This document shows, in pieces, positions 42,355 to 54,374 of a stretch of DNA of 64,000 bases. The notes under the pieces were generated by a model. The model searched no databases. It saw only the letters and a list, made by a program, of their open reading frames with translations, and had not been told where the DNA came from. Made by a program: the position numbers and the translations under genes. The DNA lies in NCBI GenBank assembly GCA_032718865.1, contig JALUTQ010000045.1, positions 1,798,001-1,862,000 of the forward strand. Reading direction: 5' to 3'. Numbering within the stretch: the first letter of the stretch is position 1; every line of letters begins with the position of its first letter. The stretch is from Tilletia caries. Taxonomy: Eukaryota; Basidiomycota; Exobasidiomycetes; Tilletiales; Tilletiaceae.

Positions 42355-43051
42355 GCGAATCCACTCTTTGTTACTCCTTTCTACCTTTCCTTTGCTCCTC
42401 AGCCCATCGCTACATACGCTCACAATTCAGGCAACGAGATCACAGCTCGAAAGGGATGATGGCTTAGGTCGGGGACAGAGGCGAAAGATATCCAAGGGCC
42501 TCACAACTTGGAGCTAGGAGGGAATTGTACCGATGTTGAAAATTACGATGCGGTCGAAGCCGTCCGTTACCTGACATTGACATTCATCATCTTCTTCAGT
42601 CGGCATTTCACGTTTCCTCTTCCTGAAATATCTCTCGATCCCAGCTACTTTCACTAACCGGCAATTTCTTGCTCGTCCTTACCAGCTGACATTCTTCGTC
42701 TGCCTCTTAAGATGCTGCAAAACCTTCCTCTTCGCTCAATGTTCCCGAAGCAGAACCTCGATTCCAAGGTGTCCACGAAGTATCACCCTCGACTCGACCA
42801 TTCCTGAGCTAACAATTCTTTCCTTCAACCTGATGATCAGGACCGACACCCCACTTCTTATCAGCTCCCCTAAAGCAAGATCATTCTTGACGCGGGTCAT
42901 ACTGTTTTCAGCGACATCATATCCCGTCCGTCCGCAACGTCACCACCCACACAATCTCTCACACTTACCCACCAATAGCGTTCTTGTTCTACACCTGTCC
43001 AGATCGAATACACCCAAGCCTCACCTCACCCTCCACGCACACACTCGAACG
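42355..43051. promoter_or_regulatory. Flank and upstream region of the 43.05-kb gene
   Basis: No gene is visible. From about 42840 the plus strand is CT- and CA-rich, a likely promoter and leader for the secreted-protein gene that starts at 43052. Confidence 0.3.
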
Positions 43052-43500
43052 ATGCAGCTCAGCTCCAAACTTGCTCTCGTACTTTGCGCCATCCTGGCGG
43101 CGATTCCCACGAGGTCCGCCCCGACGGCGACTGGAGCATCCGACATTGCCCCGTGTAGTCCGGACGACCTTGTCATCGGCTCTAGTAGCCACCTCGATCA
43201 AGGTACCGAGGATCTCGCCGATGAAGGCCAAAGCCTTGCCGAAATCGTCTCCTTCCGCCGCTCTACCGAAGACTTACGAGGTGATGGAGGAAACAGCTTC
43301 CACCCGTCCGCCGCGACGGCATCGACGACAACCTCGGCGTTGACGAGTACGAGAGCCTCGAAAAGAAGGAGACCGAGAAGAAAAAGCTCGATCTGATCAA
43401 GAAGATCTACGACAAAGAGATCAAGGCGGCCGAGTCCCGAGGTGCTGTTGGTCCAGAAGATCACATCTATGCCTATCCACATGCGCGGCCTCGGGGCTCG
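43052..43500 (+). CDS. Secreted protein, possibly frameshifted
   Basis: The ATG at 43052 gives a signal peptide (MQLSSKLALVLCAILAAIPT, with a small-residue cleavage site near RSA), then an acidic stretch up to about 43260. The same frame ends at 43396 in a Ser/Thr/Arg-rich tail. A different frame at 43310-43500 reads far more like protein: RRDGIDDNLGVDEYESLEKK, then a Lys-rich helix (KKLDLIKKIYDKEIKAAESR), then a Pro/Arg end. I could not find a GT-AG intron that joins the two. A one-base lesion is the simplest explanation, and an unusual intron is the alternative. I recognise no family. Confidence 0.45.
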
Positions 43501-45563
43501 GCTTTGGTTGGTGTAGGGCTTGGCATCTGGACTTGCCTCTTCCCATACATCTCGTTTCCTTCTCATCGTTCGCTTCCGTTCTTGGTCGTTGATCATGATC
43601 ATACTTCCTCCCATTTTGGCCCACACTCCCTTCTTTCCCTTGTTCGAGCTCATGTATCTAGAGACCCACCAGCTAGAAGCAATACAGTCAAGCGCGTTAC
43701 TGTCAACGTTCAGGGACTGAGGCCCGCGACCCTTCAGTTGGGACGTCGCAGCCTCTGGACATCTGACCGAGTGAACATTGTCCTGTGTTGCTGGGGAGGT
43801 TCAACCCAGCAGCTTCTCCGACTCGTCGCTTCACAAGCTTCCTTGTCGTTGAAGATGTTCGTGCATTCAATGTCGATGTCCTCGTCGTCGTAACTTTGCT
43901 CATAAAAGTGCTAGCACTACTTCCTGCAACCCTGAGAATTGGAGAAGTGGAGAGGAAGCAAAGGGTAGAGAAACTGTTTTAAATGAACGCGTAGGAGCTG
44001 GGTCAGCTCGTGCAGGAGCGCTGAGACGTGGTCTCTCACATTGCCGTGCATCGTGAACTTGGAGAACATGCAGAATGTGTAGCAGAGGCCTGCCATATCA
44101 CCGACTGCGAATCAATGTTTCGGGGACGGGAGGGGGTTCCTTTGCAAAAGCATGACCAAAACTGTGTGCGGGAACGTGAAATGAGAGCAGAGGGCATTCG
44201 AAAGTAGAGGAGAAGGTGGGAGCGAAAAGGCTGGACTGGGTATGTAGGCGTTATCGATATTGCTGGCTGTCGAGGTGTCGTACATATGACCCTCTCCCAT
44301 CAGGGCATGGCGAGAGGGTCGGGTGGCCAGATGACTATTGGCCTCGAGGGTCGTGAAGGACGTGAGGCTATGTCGTGGCTGCAGACAAGGCAAAGTAGCT
44401 TCATCTTCAGCTTTTGCGGTGCAGAGAGATACCGTGAGACTGCAAGCGGGCAGGCGTGAAGGAAGGCATGGAAATATTTTGAAACCTCACAAACCTTTCA
44501 TGGCATGCAGCGGAGATCGATTGGGGTCGAAACAGGTCCGATGCGTTTCCGTGCCGAGCGATGGCCGTGGAGAGACAAGTGCTTGAGATATCGAGTAACT
44601 GTGCAATGAGATATAGAGAGGTGAAGGGGCGGTGATTCAAGAGTTCAGTTGACTGGATCGGACGGCGAACTGCTGGAGGGGTGAGCAGAAGGGGTGAGTC
44701 AAAGCGGATCTGAATACGACTGTGCAGTAAAAAGACCACAGGATTGTGCAAGGTCGAAGATGCTTCAGAACCACAGAGCAAAATGAATATCTTTAATCGT
44801 CTTCACTTTGATATGACGGTATTGGTGATGGTCAGCCTCCACGCTTGACGCTTAACGCTTGACGCTTGACGTCCTGTGGGTGGATATGAAAGCGGACAGA
44901 ATCGGGAACAAAGCGACCCGGGATGCTCCGCATTCGCAGCGGCCAACCCCGATGAGGACGAAATGAAGATGAAGATGAAGTTACTACACGAGACGTCCGC
45001 CCCGAACAAGCGGCCGGTCAGTTGTCACAGCCACAGTCCATGGACTCGTTGTTATTTCGGCGTTGCGTCCTCATACGATACGATCCCTTGACCCTTCCAA
45101 CTTCCGACTTCCGTCCGGCGTCAGGCGTCAGGCGCCAAGGGAGCCCGTCGTAGCGGAACATATCCCACCTCTTTCAGCCTCGATCCTGATTGACTGACTC
45201 CTCAATTACATTAAATCAGGACTACGCCCACTGCGCCGGAAATCCCAGGACCAGGAGGAAGACATTGAAGGCACGGAGAGTTGCATGTGTCCCTGCATGC
45301 CTCATGCGCAGCAGGCGGCATTCCCGCCCAAGGCCAAACGCCAAACGCTCATCTCGTCTATGAAAGAAAAAACAGGGTATGTAGGAGGGAAGAAGAAGAG
45401 GGAGGAAGAGGAAGAGCAAACGTATAAATGGAGCTATTGGTGCGCCGCTGAACTCTCATCCCTTACCTCTCCTCACCCACTTCTCAAGTCCTCTTCGTAT
45501 CCTCACCTCACTCCTCACCTCCTCTTTCTTCTCCTTGAACCCGCACCCATTTTTTCTACCAAC
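43501..45563. other. Intergenic; duplicated blocks and promoter of the 45.56-kb gene
   Basis: About 44450-44660 resembles 46460-46640 (shared CCTTTCATGGCATGCAGCGG and flanks). About 44920-45560 resembles the upstream flank of the 29.25-kb gene. A tandem CTTGACG/CTTAACG array lies at 44838-44870. A TATA box (GTATAAATGG) lies at about 45421-45430, roughly 140 bp before the ATG at 45564. No other gene is supported. Confidence 0.45.
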
Positions 45564-46121
45564 ATGATCGCCATTCCTCGTTTCTTCGCCGCCGTCGCCC
45601 TCCTCGCTGCCGCTGTGGTCAGCGCTGCCCCCGAAGCCTACCCTGCGTGTGACCTTCCCTCGAAAGGTCCCGTCCACGGCGAATGCCACCAGATGAGCAT
45701 GCTGACCGACGACAAGCCCTTCTTCCTCGACCCTGAGCTCGGCGCGTGTGGCGTTGTCTATAACGACGAGATGATGGGTGCCTGCCTCAGTCCGGGTTGG
45801 GTCGACTACGTGAGTACAAGCTCAGAGCGTGATGGTTGAAGAGGTTGTCAGAATTTGTCCTGACCCATTGCTTCACTCTCTATTCGACTTCAGGGCATTC
45901 ACAACTCCTGCGGCCGGAAGACCACCGTGATCAACCCTGCCAACGGCAAGAAGGTCGAGGTCGTCATCATCGACACCTGTAAATCCGCTACCTGCAATGA
46001 CATCATGCTCACGAAGGCGGCCTTCGTCGCCCTCGGCGGCAACACCGAGGATGGACTCCTCAAGAACAACGTTAAGTGGTACTTTAACGACCAGCACAAG
46101 GGAGGCAAGCGTGACGAGTAG
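45564..46121 (+). CDS. Secreted double-psi beta-barrel protein (RlpA/barwin-like), copy B
   Basis: A paralogue of the 29.25-kb gene with the same two-exon layout: 45564-45809 and 45894-46121. The signal peptide is MIAIPRFFAAVALLAAAVVS. The barrel core reads ELGACGVVYNDEMMGACLSP, then SCGRKTTVINPANGKKVEVV, IIDTCKSATC, DIMLTKAAFVALGG, and KWYFND. It is eight residues or so shorter near the N-terminus than copy A (SRDK lost) and six residues longer at the end (GGKRDE). Substitutions lie mostly in loops, and every cysteine is kept, which suggests that both copies remain under selection. An extracellular, wall-associated role is inferred from the fold. Confidence 0.8.
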
Positions 46122-46873
46122 GAGCTGTACGGGCTCTAGTGCCCGCGCGACGATGGTGAGTATAACAAACAGACTGTCTCTCGTGACTCGTCCCCACGCT
46201 CATTATTGGCCGCTTCGCTGTGCCCTCACTGACAGCTGTGCAGCCTCTTTCGATGACAGTCGACCGTACCTCGCTCATGGGACCTTAGCGCCGCCGTAAA
46301 GGAGGGTTGAGGTGGCACATCCATCTTGTCACTCGTACTGCTCTTTCCAGTCACATCATTCAGTTCGCATCATTCTCCTTGTCACCGTGTCACCGTTCGC
46401 ACCATCGCACCGCCTCGTATTCTCACCGCAATGTCATCAAAGTAGAGACGTGATACTGTGGGCCGGCAGGCGTAAAGGAAGGCATGGAAAGATTTTGAAA
46501 CCTCACCTACCTTTCATGGCATGCAGCGGAGATCGATTGGGGTGGAAGCAGGTCCGAGGAATGCACTTCCGTGCCGAGAGTTGGCCGTGAAGAGACGACT
46601 ACATACTTGTGATATCGAGTAACTGTGCAACGAGTTTAGGAGAGGCAGAGTGCTGTGGGTGGATATGAAAGCGGAGAGAGTCGGGAAGGAGGCGACCCGG
46701 GATGCTCCTGCAGCTGGAGTGGGATGGGAGCCGAGGAGGGAAGCGAAGAGCGTCATCGCCAGTGAGTGAGTGCCGCCTCCGTCGCTGACTCGCTGGTGAT
46801 CTGTCCTCGACGCTGGCTTCCATCGAATCTGCGCTCTGCCCTTCGCTCTCGCCTCGCCTCGCTGCTCGCTCCG
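46122..46873. other. Duplicated 3' flank and promoter of the Arl8-like gene
   Basis: 46125-46445 matches the 3' flank of copy A. 46460-46640 matches 44450-44660. The final 100 bp before 46874 are CT-rich and probably the promoter of the GTPase gene. Confidence 0.45.
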
Positions 46874-48022
46874 ATGGCGTCCCTCGTCGACTGGGTTCTG
46901 TCTTTCTTCCGCGGCCTCTTCAGCAGCAAACATCTCGAAATATGTCAGTTGCTCTTTCCTCAGATCCTCGTGCTGGTGCTCGCGCTGACATATCTCTCTC
47001 TTCCCAGGCGTCGTTGGGCTCCAGGCGGCCGGGAAGACATCCCTCGTCAACCTGCTCTCGTCCGGCCAGTTCTCTGAGGGTGAGAGCTCTTACACGCCCG
47101 CGCGCCCGACTCGTCGTCGTCGTCGTCGTCGTTCTCGGGTCCTGTGCTGAGATCCCTTCCCCCTGGCCTGGGTCTTTCTTCATCTTCTCCGCAGAGGTGA
47201 TACCGACGGTCGGATTCGCAATGAAGAAAGGTGCGCTGTGACTGGAACGCGCGCATGTACGCAGCAAAGGTGCAGCTGTATGCTGACTCTCTCTTCTGCT
47301 GTGGGTGCGATGGTACAGTGCGGAACGGAAACACGACGATCAAGGTGTGGGACATCGGGTGCGTATCTCTATACGATTGCTTGCTGCCTCTGCGTATGCG
47401 CGTAGAAGCTGATCTCTGCCACTCGCATCTTCTCCTGCCCTGATCACAGGGGCCAACCCAGATATCGAACGCTCTGGTCACGATACTGCTCCGGCGTATC
47501 GGCCATCGTCTTCGTCGTCGACTCCTCTCTGCCCATCGGGGCAGCCTCCTACCACGCCACACCATCAGGAGGCGGTGAAGACGCGCAATTGCTGCTAGCT
47601 GCAGCAACAGCAGGCGGCGACGGCGGGACGGGGAGCATTGCGGAAGCGGCGGCTAACATGGTCGACCCGTGGTTGATCGCACGGGAGGAGCTGCATGCGC
47701 TGCTGGAGCGTCCCGCGCTGGCGGGCATTCCCCTCCTCGTGCTGGCGACCAAGAACGACATCAAAGGAGCGGCAACGGTGGAAGAGGTCATCCGAGTCAT
47801 GTGAGTCCGCGGCCGAAGTGAAGCGCCTGGTGCCGATTCTGGTTCGTACTGACAGAAATCGATCGCTCTCTCCTATCCCATGCGCACAGGCAACTGCACT
47901 CTGTGACGAACCGGGAAGTGTCGTGCTACTCGATCTCGAGCAAGAGCCAGGTCAACATCGATGTCACTCTCCGCTGGCTGTGCGCCCGGAGTCCTGTCGG
48001 CAGCGCTGGGCTCGGCCGATGA
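46874..48022 (+). CDS. Arl8-like small GTPase, 6 exons
   Basis: Arl8 GTPases bind lysosome/vacuole membranes and link them to motors and tethers. Exons are 46874-46943, 47008-47079, 47195-47230, 47319-47358, 47450-47800 and 47890-48022, all in phase. The protein shows the N-terminal amphipathic helix (VDWVLSFFRGLFSS), the P-loop VGLQAAGKTSLVN, the effector-region threonine in VIPTVGFAMKK, the Arl8-typical G3 WDIGGQPRYR, the G4 box ATKNDI in place of NKxD, and SCYSISSKSQVNIDVTLRWL. G5 is CYSIS. Compared with animal Arl8 it has an insert of about 50 residues, rich in Ala and Gly, after VVDSSLPIGAAS. There is no N-terminal glycine for myristoylation, as in Arl8. Confidence 0.88.
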
Positions 48023-48272
48023 CTGCCCGACTCTCCTCGCATACTTGTATTCTTCCCGCTCCTTCCTCGCTCCTGCCTGGCTCGCTCTCTCGCTCATGGT
48101 CCTCTTTATATCCTCGCCGTTGGGCCCCTGTCAATCGAATGTCCGTGCCCACCGCTCGTCCTCTGGCATGCCGTGTTTTCCGAGTGCGCACAGAAGAATC
48201 AATAATAATGTCGATGAGGATGAGCGCAAGGATGAGGATGAGCTGCACAACCACAACGATCGCGTGTGAGAA

Positions 48273-51200
48273 ATGGACGAGTCCGGGAGCGTGAGTGTGC
48301 CGCCGCTGTCCGGCGCTGCGCTCGTCGACACGCTGCGGCTCACCACCGACGGGGCAGCGGCCTCCCTGCACCGCGCCGACTCCATCCTCACCGCCTGGGA
48401 GCGCACCGAGCCCACCTTCTGCCCGCTCCTCCTCGACATCGCCTTCTCCAGCAACACCGCCAGCACCACCGCCAGCACCGACGCAGACAGGGACGCGCTC
48501 GCCGTGCGCATCGGCGCCGTCATTCGCCTCAAGAACGTCTGCGAAAGATACTGGCGCCCGCGCGTCGTCTCCCGCATCCAGCTCTCCCTCTCCGACGACG
48601 TCAAGGCGCACGTCCGCACCACGCTCCTGCACCGCACCCTCCTCGAGCCCGAGCGCGGCGTCGCAGCCCAGGCAACGGTATGTATCGCCAAGATCGCACG
48701 CACCGACTTCCCCGCGCAGTGGCCGGACCTCTTCGACTTCTTGCAGAAACGCATCGAGGAGTCTCAGGCTGCACTCGGCTCGTCTGCCCTTGCGCCGGAA
48801 CAGGAGCGCCAGGCCCGGTTCGTGATCATGCGCGCGGCGGAAGTCTGTGTGGAGTGTCTCAAGACTCTGGCGGGTGCTAAGCTCCTCGCTGGCAAGATTC
48901 GTATGACAGAGGTGAGTGTGTGTGTCGGAGATTGTTGAAGAGAGACCCTGCTCACAACTCGTCCCCCCTCAGCTCTCGCGCCAGCTGCTGCCGACTCTCC
49001 ATCCCATATTCACCGAGCTCTTCCGGTCGAATATTCCCTCCAATGCCTCAGGTGCGGCTTCGCTTGACCTCGACACCCTGGGTACATGGGCCTCGACCCC
49101 ATACCTCACCGAACGGATCAGCACAAGTCACCTCCTCCTCAAATGCCTCACCCAGCTCGTCGTTGCAGACATGGGCCTGATCACCGCACGCGCTTCCACA
49201 ACAAATCGGTCAATAACAACGAACGGAGCCCAAAATGCGGAGTCAACTTCTTCTGTCAATCTAGCCCAGGCCTTCTTCCGCTCCATGCCCGTCTTCCTCC
49301 AGCAGATCTTCGACCTCCGCTCCGCACTCGTCTCTGCGCTCCTCTCAGCAGCCTCCCAAGGCTCCGACGCGCGGGAATCGCTCCGCCCCCTCCTTGCCTC
49401 CCTCACAAAACATCTTCTCGCCTTCTCCAAACTCTTCCTCGCCCTCGTCGAACGGGACAAGAGCAAGGCCGCCCGCTGGGAGGGCTGGGCCGAAGTCGTG
49501 CTCTGGTACTGGGCCCGCGCAGCCGAGTACGACCCGTACCAGGGCAGACCGTTGCAACTCAACCCCGATCTGGCCGAGGGTCTCCAGGGACTCGTCTGCG
49601 AGATGGAGGAGACCAATGCGGACGAGGGGACCCTGGTCGATGCTGACCCGGGCCTGGCGACGATCCAACCGGCCCAATTCGTCATTCATGCCCTCGTCTT
49701 GCTTCGATTGACCCTGTCTGAGCTCAAAAGACCAGGGACGACACTCCCCGCCAGCGCGGCGCCGCTTCTCTCAGACGACTTCCTCGCCTCGGTGCTGGAC
49801 ACTATCTTGAGTAGACATATGCTCCTCACCCGCACGGCACTGATAGACTGGATTAATGAGCCGGAGAACTGGGTCGTGGTGGAAGGGAAAGGGGCTGGAT
49901 CGATCTCCACGCCCGACGGCAGTGCAGGCGACGAGATCGAAGTCCGACATGCGGCCGAGCGGCTGCTGATTGGCATCGTGCAGACGAACAAACAGGCGGC
50001 CGAGAAGGTGTGGAGTCACTTCGAGAGCCTCGGTCCTCCAAGCTCGATGGACGCATTCGAGATCGGGTCGGTGGTCCGCCGCGACGCGCTCTACAGTGCG
50101 CTCGGCTATGTGATTCCGTATCTGCCGCAGCTCAACGAGCGCGTCGGCGCGGCTGTCCGGAGACTCCTGCCCGAGGCGTCAATTCTAGACGACAGCCCCA
50201 TGCCGAGGACGGCGCCGTCGACGTGGCTGGTCATCCGCCGTCGGATCTTGCTCCTTCTCGCTTCCTGGATCGAGCATATACCCGAGCAGGACCTGAACGC
50301 ATGTTTCCCCGTCGTGCTTTCTTTACTGCAGCGGATCCCGAGTCGGACGGATCTTGTGGTGCGCATTACTGCGGCGGGGACGCTCTGGCAGCTCGTCGAC
50401 ACGCCCGATTTCAAGCCGGAGATGCTGTCCCCGCACGTCGAGGACGCCCTCCGGCTCCTGTGCGCCTTGATCAGTCCCGGGCCAGGAGGTGGAGGAGGTG
50501 AGGAGGACGAGGGCGATTCTGACGCACAGGTACAGGATCTAGGCTCGATCCGGACGTGCACCCGCACGCTTGCTCTGATCACCGAGCGGATGGGGGCAGG
50601 CGTGGTGGCGCATGTGCCCGTGCTTGCGGGCCTGATCCCGAGTCTGTGGCAGCAGCACGAGGACGAGCAGTGTAAAGTCAAGCCGGGCGTGTTGGTCCTG
50701 GCCGGTCGACTGTTGAGTGCGATTGCGCTGGTGGTTCCGGTCGAGGAGGGAAATAGCGGTATTGCGTCATCGTCATCGTCGGTACCGACCACGACGAGAC
50801 AGCAGATTGAGGAGCTGCACGGCATTGTTGCGCACATGATCGAGGAATCCCTCGGACCGTCGATGGCGCCTCTCATCGGGATCGACGCCCTGCAGCTGTG
50901 GAGTCGAGCGCTGGCGAGCACTCCATTCATGACGGCCCCGCTCTTCTCGTTACTCCGGCTCGCCCCGCCGCTGATCTCTGCACCGGACTACACCCAGCAG
51001 ATCTGCAATGTGATCAGCAGCAGTGCGCTTCTGGCACCACGGGAGCTCATGGAGCAGCATGGGGAGGCGATTTGGGCCCAGACGGCCAGTTTGCTCGCGG
51101 ATGATACGAGCTCGGTCATTACGCATGTGCTGAAGATGGTGGATGAGGTCGTCATGGCTGTGGGGAGCGGGCGGGCGGGGATGTCGTCGTCGTCGTCGTT

Positions 51201-52053
51201 ACCCGTAGCGGGCGGAGAGAATGCGAATCTGTGGGCGGAGGTGGCGGTTCGGTCTGGGATGGCGCATGCGCTGTTAGGCGCGACGATTCACTTCCAGGTG
51301 AGTAAGAAGTCAGAGGTTCGCCTAGCTTGTGTTCGTCAACAACTCATCACGCTGACTGTTCTCTGCCGGATTCTATTCTAGGAATCGGCGATCATCGGAA
51401 CGGCTTTCATCTCGACAGTGGCTCGGATTGGCGTGACTGCGCAAGCTGGTGTATTCCTGCACATCATCCGCGACTCGGCCGCCCGACTTGCTTCTACACT
51501 GGGCGCCGGATCGCCCGAGGAGGCATTCGTCATCGCGACACGGAAGCTAATCCAGCTCTTCTGCGAGCGATTCGAGAACATGGCCTCGCGCCATCGTCGT
51601 CGACTCGTCGCCCTCGCCCTCGCCTCCATCCTGGAAGACGCCGATCCGGCAGGGAGCGGTGGGCAGGACGCCTTTGTGTACGAGATGATCCCGGAGATGG
51701 TCACCCCGTGGACGGAGGTGCTGGAGGACGAGCAGGAACGGCGGGAGATGGAGTCGAAGAGCGGTGGTGGGCCCCGACCTGCCTCACCCCTGGACGTGAT
51801 CGGGGAGGACATCGAGGACATCGAGTGGCTCGACGACGGTGGGCCCACGCCTGAGACGGCGCGGTGGTCGAATGTGCGCGAGACGGATCCGGGGCGGAGT
51901 GGGGCGTTCGCGGGACGGCTTTCGCGGGCGCTGGGGGTGGCGCAGGGGAAGGCGCCGGATGTTTTTGGGGCGGCGATGGGCAGGGTGGATCCGCTCGTGT
52001 TGGACATTTTGATGCGTGGATTGCAGGCGTTGACGGCGACGGCGGCTGCTTAG
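48273..52053 (+). CDS. Karyopherin beta, importin-11/Kap120-like, 3 exons
   Basis: This is a nuclear transport receptor built of HEAT repeats that binds Ran-GTP and cargo. Exons are 48273-48911, 48973-51297 and 51382-52053, in phase, for 1,211 residues. That is somewhat longer than yeast Kap120 (about 1,030) and human IPO11 (about 975). The N-terminal importin-beta segment is seen as AVRIGAVIRLKNVCERYWRP and RTDFPAQWPDLFDFLQKR, which is the conserved P-Q/E-W-P-x-L signature of the family. The rest is helical repeats, with an acidic Gly-rich loop (GGGGGEEDEGDSDAQ) near residue 770 and an acidic C-terminal region (DVIGEDIEDIEWLDDG). It lies 250 bp downstream of the Arl8-like gene on the same strand. 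Assignment to the Kap120 subgroup is from overall pattern. Confidence 0.85.
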
Positions 52054-52405
52054 AATACGGGCGGGACTTGATTGTCAGTAATCATTGTTGAGCCTTCCGC
52101 CGTTCTTCCTTCCTCACAGAATAATTGTTGCTCGACCTTTGCTTTCTTACATACCTCTTGCTCGCCAACCGGAAACCGCCTTCCCCCGCGCGCCAGATTG
52201 CCTGCACAAGCGAGTCGAGATAAGATAAAATCGGGCAAAACTCCCCGCATCATCAATAATTCATTCAGTTTGGTGTCGAGACTCGAGAGCTCGAGAGCTT
52301 CGGTTCGCGGCTCCCACTTCTCAGGCTGCGAGGCTACACACAGACTCCGACCGCCATCCCATTGCTGGCCCTGTCCTGCTCCGCCCACCCGCGCGCACCG
52401 TACAG
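52054..52405. promoter_or_regulatory. Intergenic region with promoter motifs shared by two paralogues
   Basis: The stretch at 52216-52300 (GAGATAAGATAAAATCGGGC, then GTGTCGAGACTCGAGAGCTC) is repeated in diverged form at 55182-55250 before the second paralogue. The palindromic GAGAGCTCGAGAGCT-type run just upstream of each gene may be a shared regulatory site. Confidence 0.4.
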
Positions 52406-54374
52406 ATGATCAGTCCTGGCTACGCGGAGGTGTTTCTGACCGACGCTGATGGTCGTCGACTGACAGAGCTCTACCCTCAGGGCCTCCTCTCCCAGGAGCA
52501 GCTTGAGGAGGCGGTTAAAATACCCGAGAACGGAATCCTGCCGACTTCGACATGCTGTGAGTGAGCAAGCCTAGGATCGAACCCAGAAAGGTTCTTGCTG
52601 ACGCCTGTCTGTCCCTATCAGACATCGAGGCTGTCGCTGGTATGACATTCAGGATTCGGGTGCAGGAACTTGTCAAACGGTCACTGAAGCGCAAGAATCG
52701 CATGTCCATCGAAGTTGAGCTGGACGAGAAGACCTACCTGATGTACAAGTGTGTGTACGAGGAGTCGCAGGACTCGGCAAATCGGACGACCTTTGACATT
52801 TGCCAGCTCATCGACGAAGATGGACATGATCGAGACATGGTGAGCATTTCACGGACCCTGATGATCGAGTCGAACCTGTCTCACTGTCTCCTCTTTATAT
52901 CCAGATGCTGAGCGCATTCAACAAAAATCGCAGCCTGGTGAAATTTCCGATGTTAGGCAGGAACGTGAGTACGGTAGTCGGTGAGAGAAGTGCTCGTTTC
53001 CACAGCTGAGTTTGAAAACCTCATCCTTTTCTGCTCCCTTCACAGCAAACGACGAAGCATTCATCTTTGACGACTTCAAGACGGGAGAGGTGCTGGTCAC
53101 GCTCGTCGAGATTGAAAGGGAGAGGCAGAGGAAGGAGGTGGACAGGCGGAAGAAGGCATTGAGCAGCCAGAAAAAGGGAGAAGGTTCCAGAAGCGACACC
53201 GTCAAGCAGGCCGATATCGACACCGACTCGACTGCGACAAACGCTCTGAGGGAAGGAGAAGGTTCTTCCAACGACAAGCGCAAGGCTTCCTCTTCAGAAA
53301 TCGTCGTGTGAGTACCGCCCTGATTCCGGCTCACTTCTACCTCTGCACTGCTGATTGTACAGCATTGCACTTCACAGACCCGAAGAATACCTGGAGAAGG
53401 CCAAGCGGCGTCGACTTGATGCAGGGTGAGTCTCTTCTATTAATTAATACACCTCGCTTGATCCAATTGACCTCTGTCTGTTTTCCGAGCATGACAGTCT
53501 GGCCCCGCTCCCGGAGGAAACGCGATCAGGACCGGAAGCTGCTTCGGGCACATCCAACTCGGATGATGAGGGTACCGATGAGGACAGTGATAGTGCCGGT
53601 GGACAGCAGCACAATGGTTGGGCCTGGATCTGGACAGAGAAGCGACAGTTCCGCTTCGTGTGTCGGCCCCGAGTAGATCTGGAACACGACCAGATCATTC
53701 CTATGCAGGTATTCGCCGATACGGGAAGCCCGCTCCCCCAGGTCATCGAACCAATTGAAGTGATCGGATCAGGTGCGCAACAATTTTTTGCTGTATCATC
53801 ATCGTTTTTTCCCAACGATGCTCATACTGTCTCTTACAGCAGCATCGTCACACGGACCAGCGGCTTCGATCTCAGCAGCTTCGGCGACAGCAGCACCGGC
53901 GCCGCCATCCGCACCGGAAGCATCGACATCGGCAGCCGCAGCCGCACCGGAAGCATCGACATCGGCGTCTGTATCAGCAACTGCGGCTTCGACCGTGGAA
54001 GGGACGCTGCCACAAGCAGGGGCGCAGGAGCCTGTAGGCGGTGTGAAGCGGGAGGAAACAGGTATCACGCTGGAGGTAAAGAAAGAAATTCTGAACGGAG
54101 ACAACGCCATCGGAAACCCGGTCGAGGTTAGTTATCCATCGGAACCGTGACGATCTTTGTTTCATTTCTCGCTTCGTACTGACCAACTGAGTACTGACCT
54201 TTGATTATTCAGGTTCAGGAGGCGCGACGGGAGCTGCAGGCCGCTATCGAGAGGCTGGATAGAGCTCTTTCCGGGGGAACGAGAAACGCCCAGGTCAAGG
54301 ACGAGGTAGAGGACATCAAGCCCAACTTAGCTTTGGGCGGCAACTCGACCGCCGATCCCATCGAGATCGATTGA
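52406..54374 (+). CDS. Basidiomycete protein, possibly DUF7918-related, paralogue 1
   Basis: I have no symbol. Exons are about 52406-52556, 52622-52839, 52905 (or 52913)-52964, 53046-53308, then pieces at 53381-53427, 53499-53772, 53840-54127, and 54213-54374. The N-terminal domain (PGYAEVFLTDADGRRLTELY ... AGMTFRIRVQEL) and the later WIWTEKRQFRFVCRPRVDLE ... IIPMQVFADTG section resemble fungal DUF7918 proteins. Next comes a linker rich in Ala, Pro and Ser with APEAST repeats. The tail holds VKREE, VKKE and VKDE (sumoylation-type sites) and ends DPIEID. Exon 3 only stays in frame if the acceptor at 52912 is used; the more typical one at 52904 causes a frameshift. Confidence 0.6.

Noticed and set aside
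48266..48880. Arg/His-rich alternative frame over the importin gene.
   Set aside because: It is a GC-rich shadow of the karyopherin reading frame, which has conserved HEAT-repeat sequence and correct introns.
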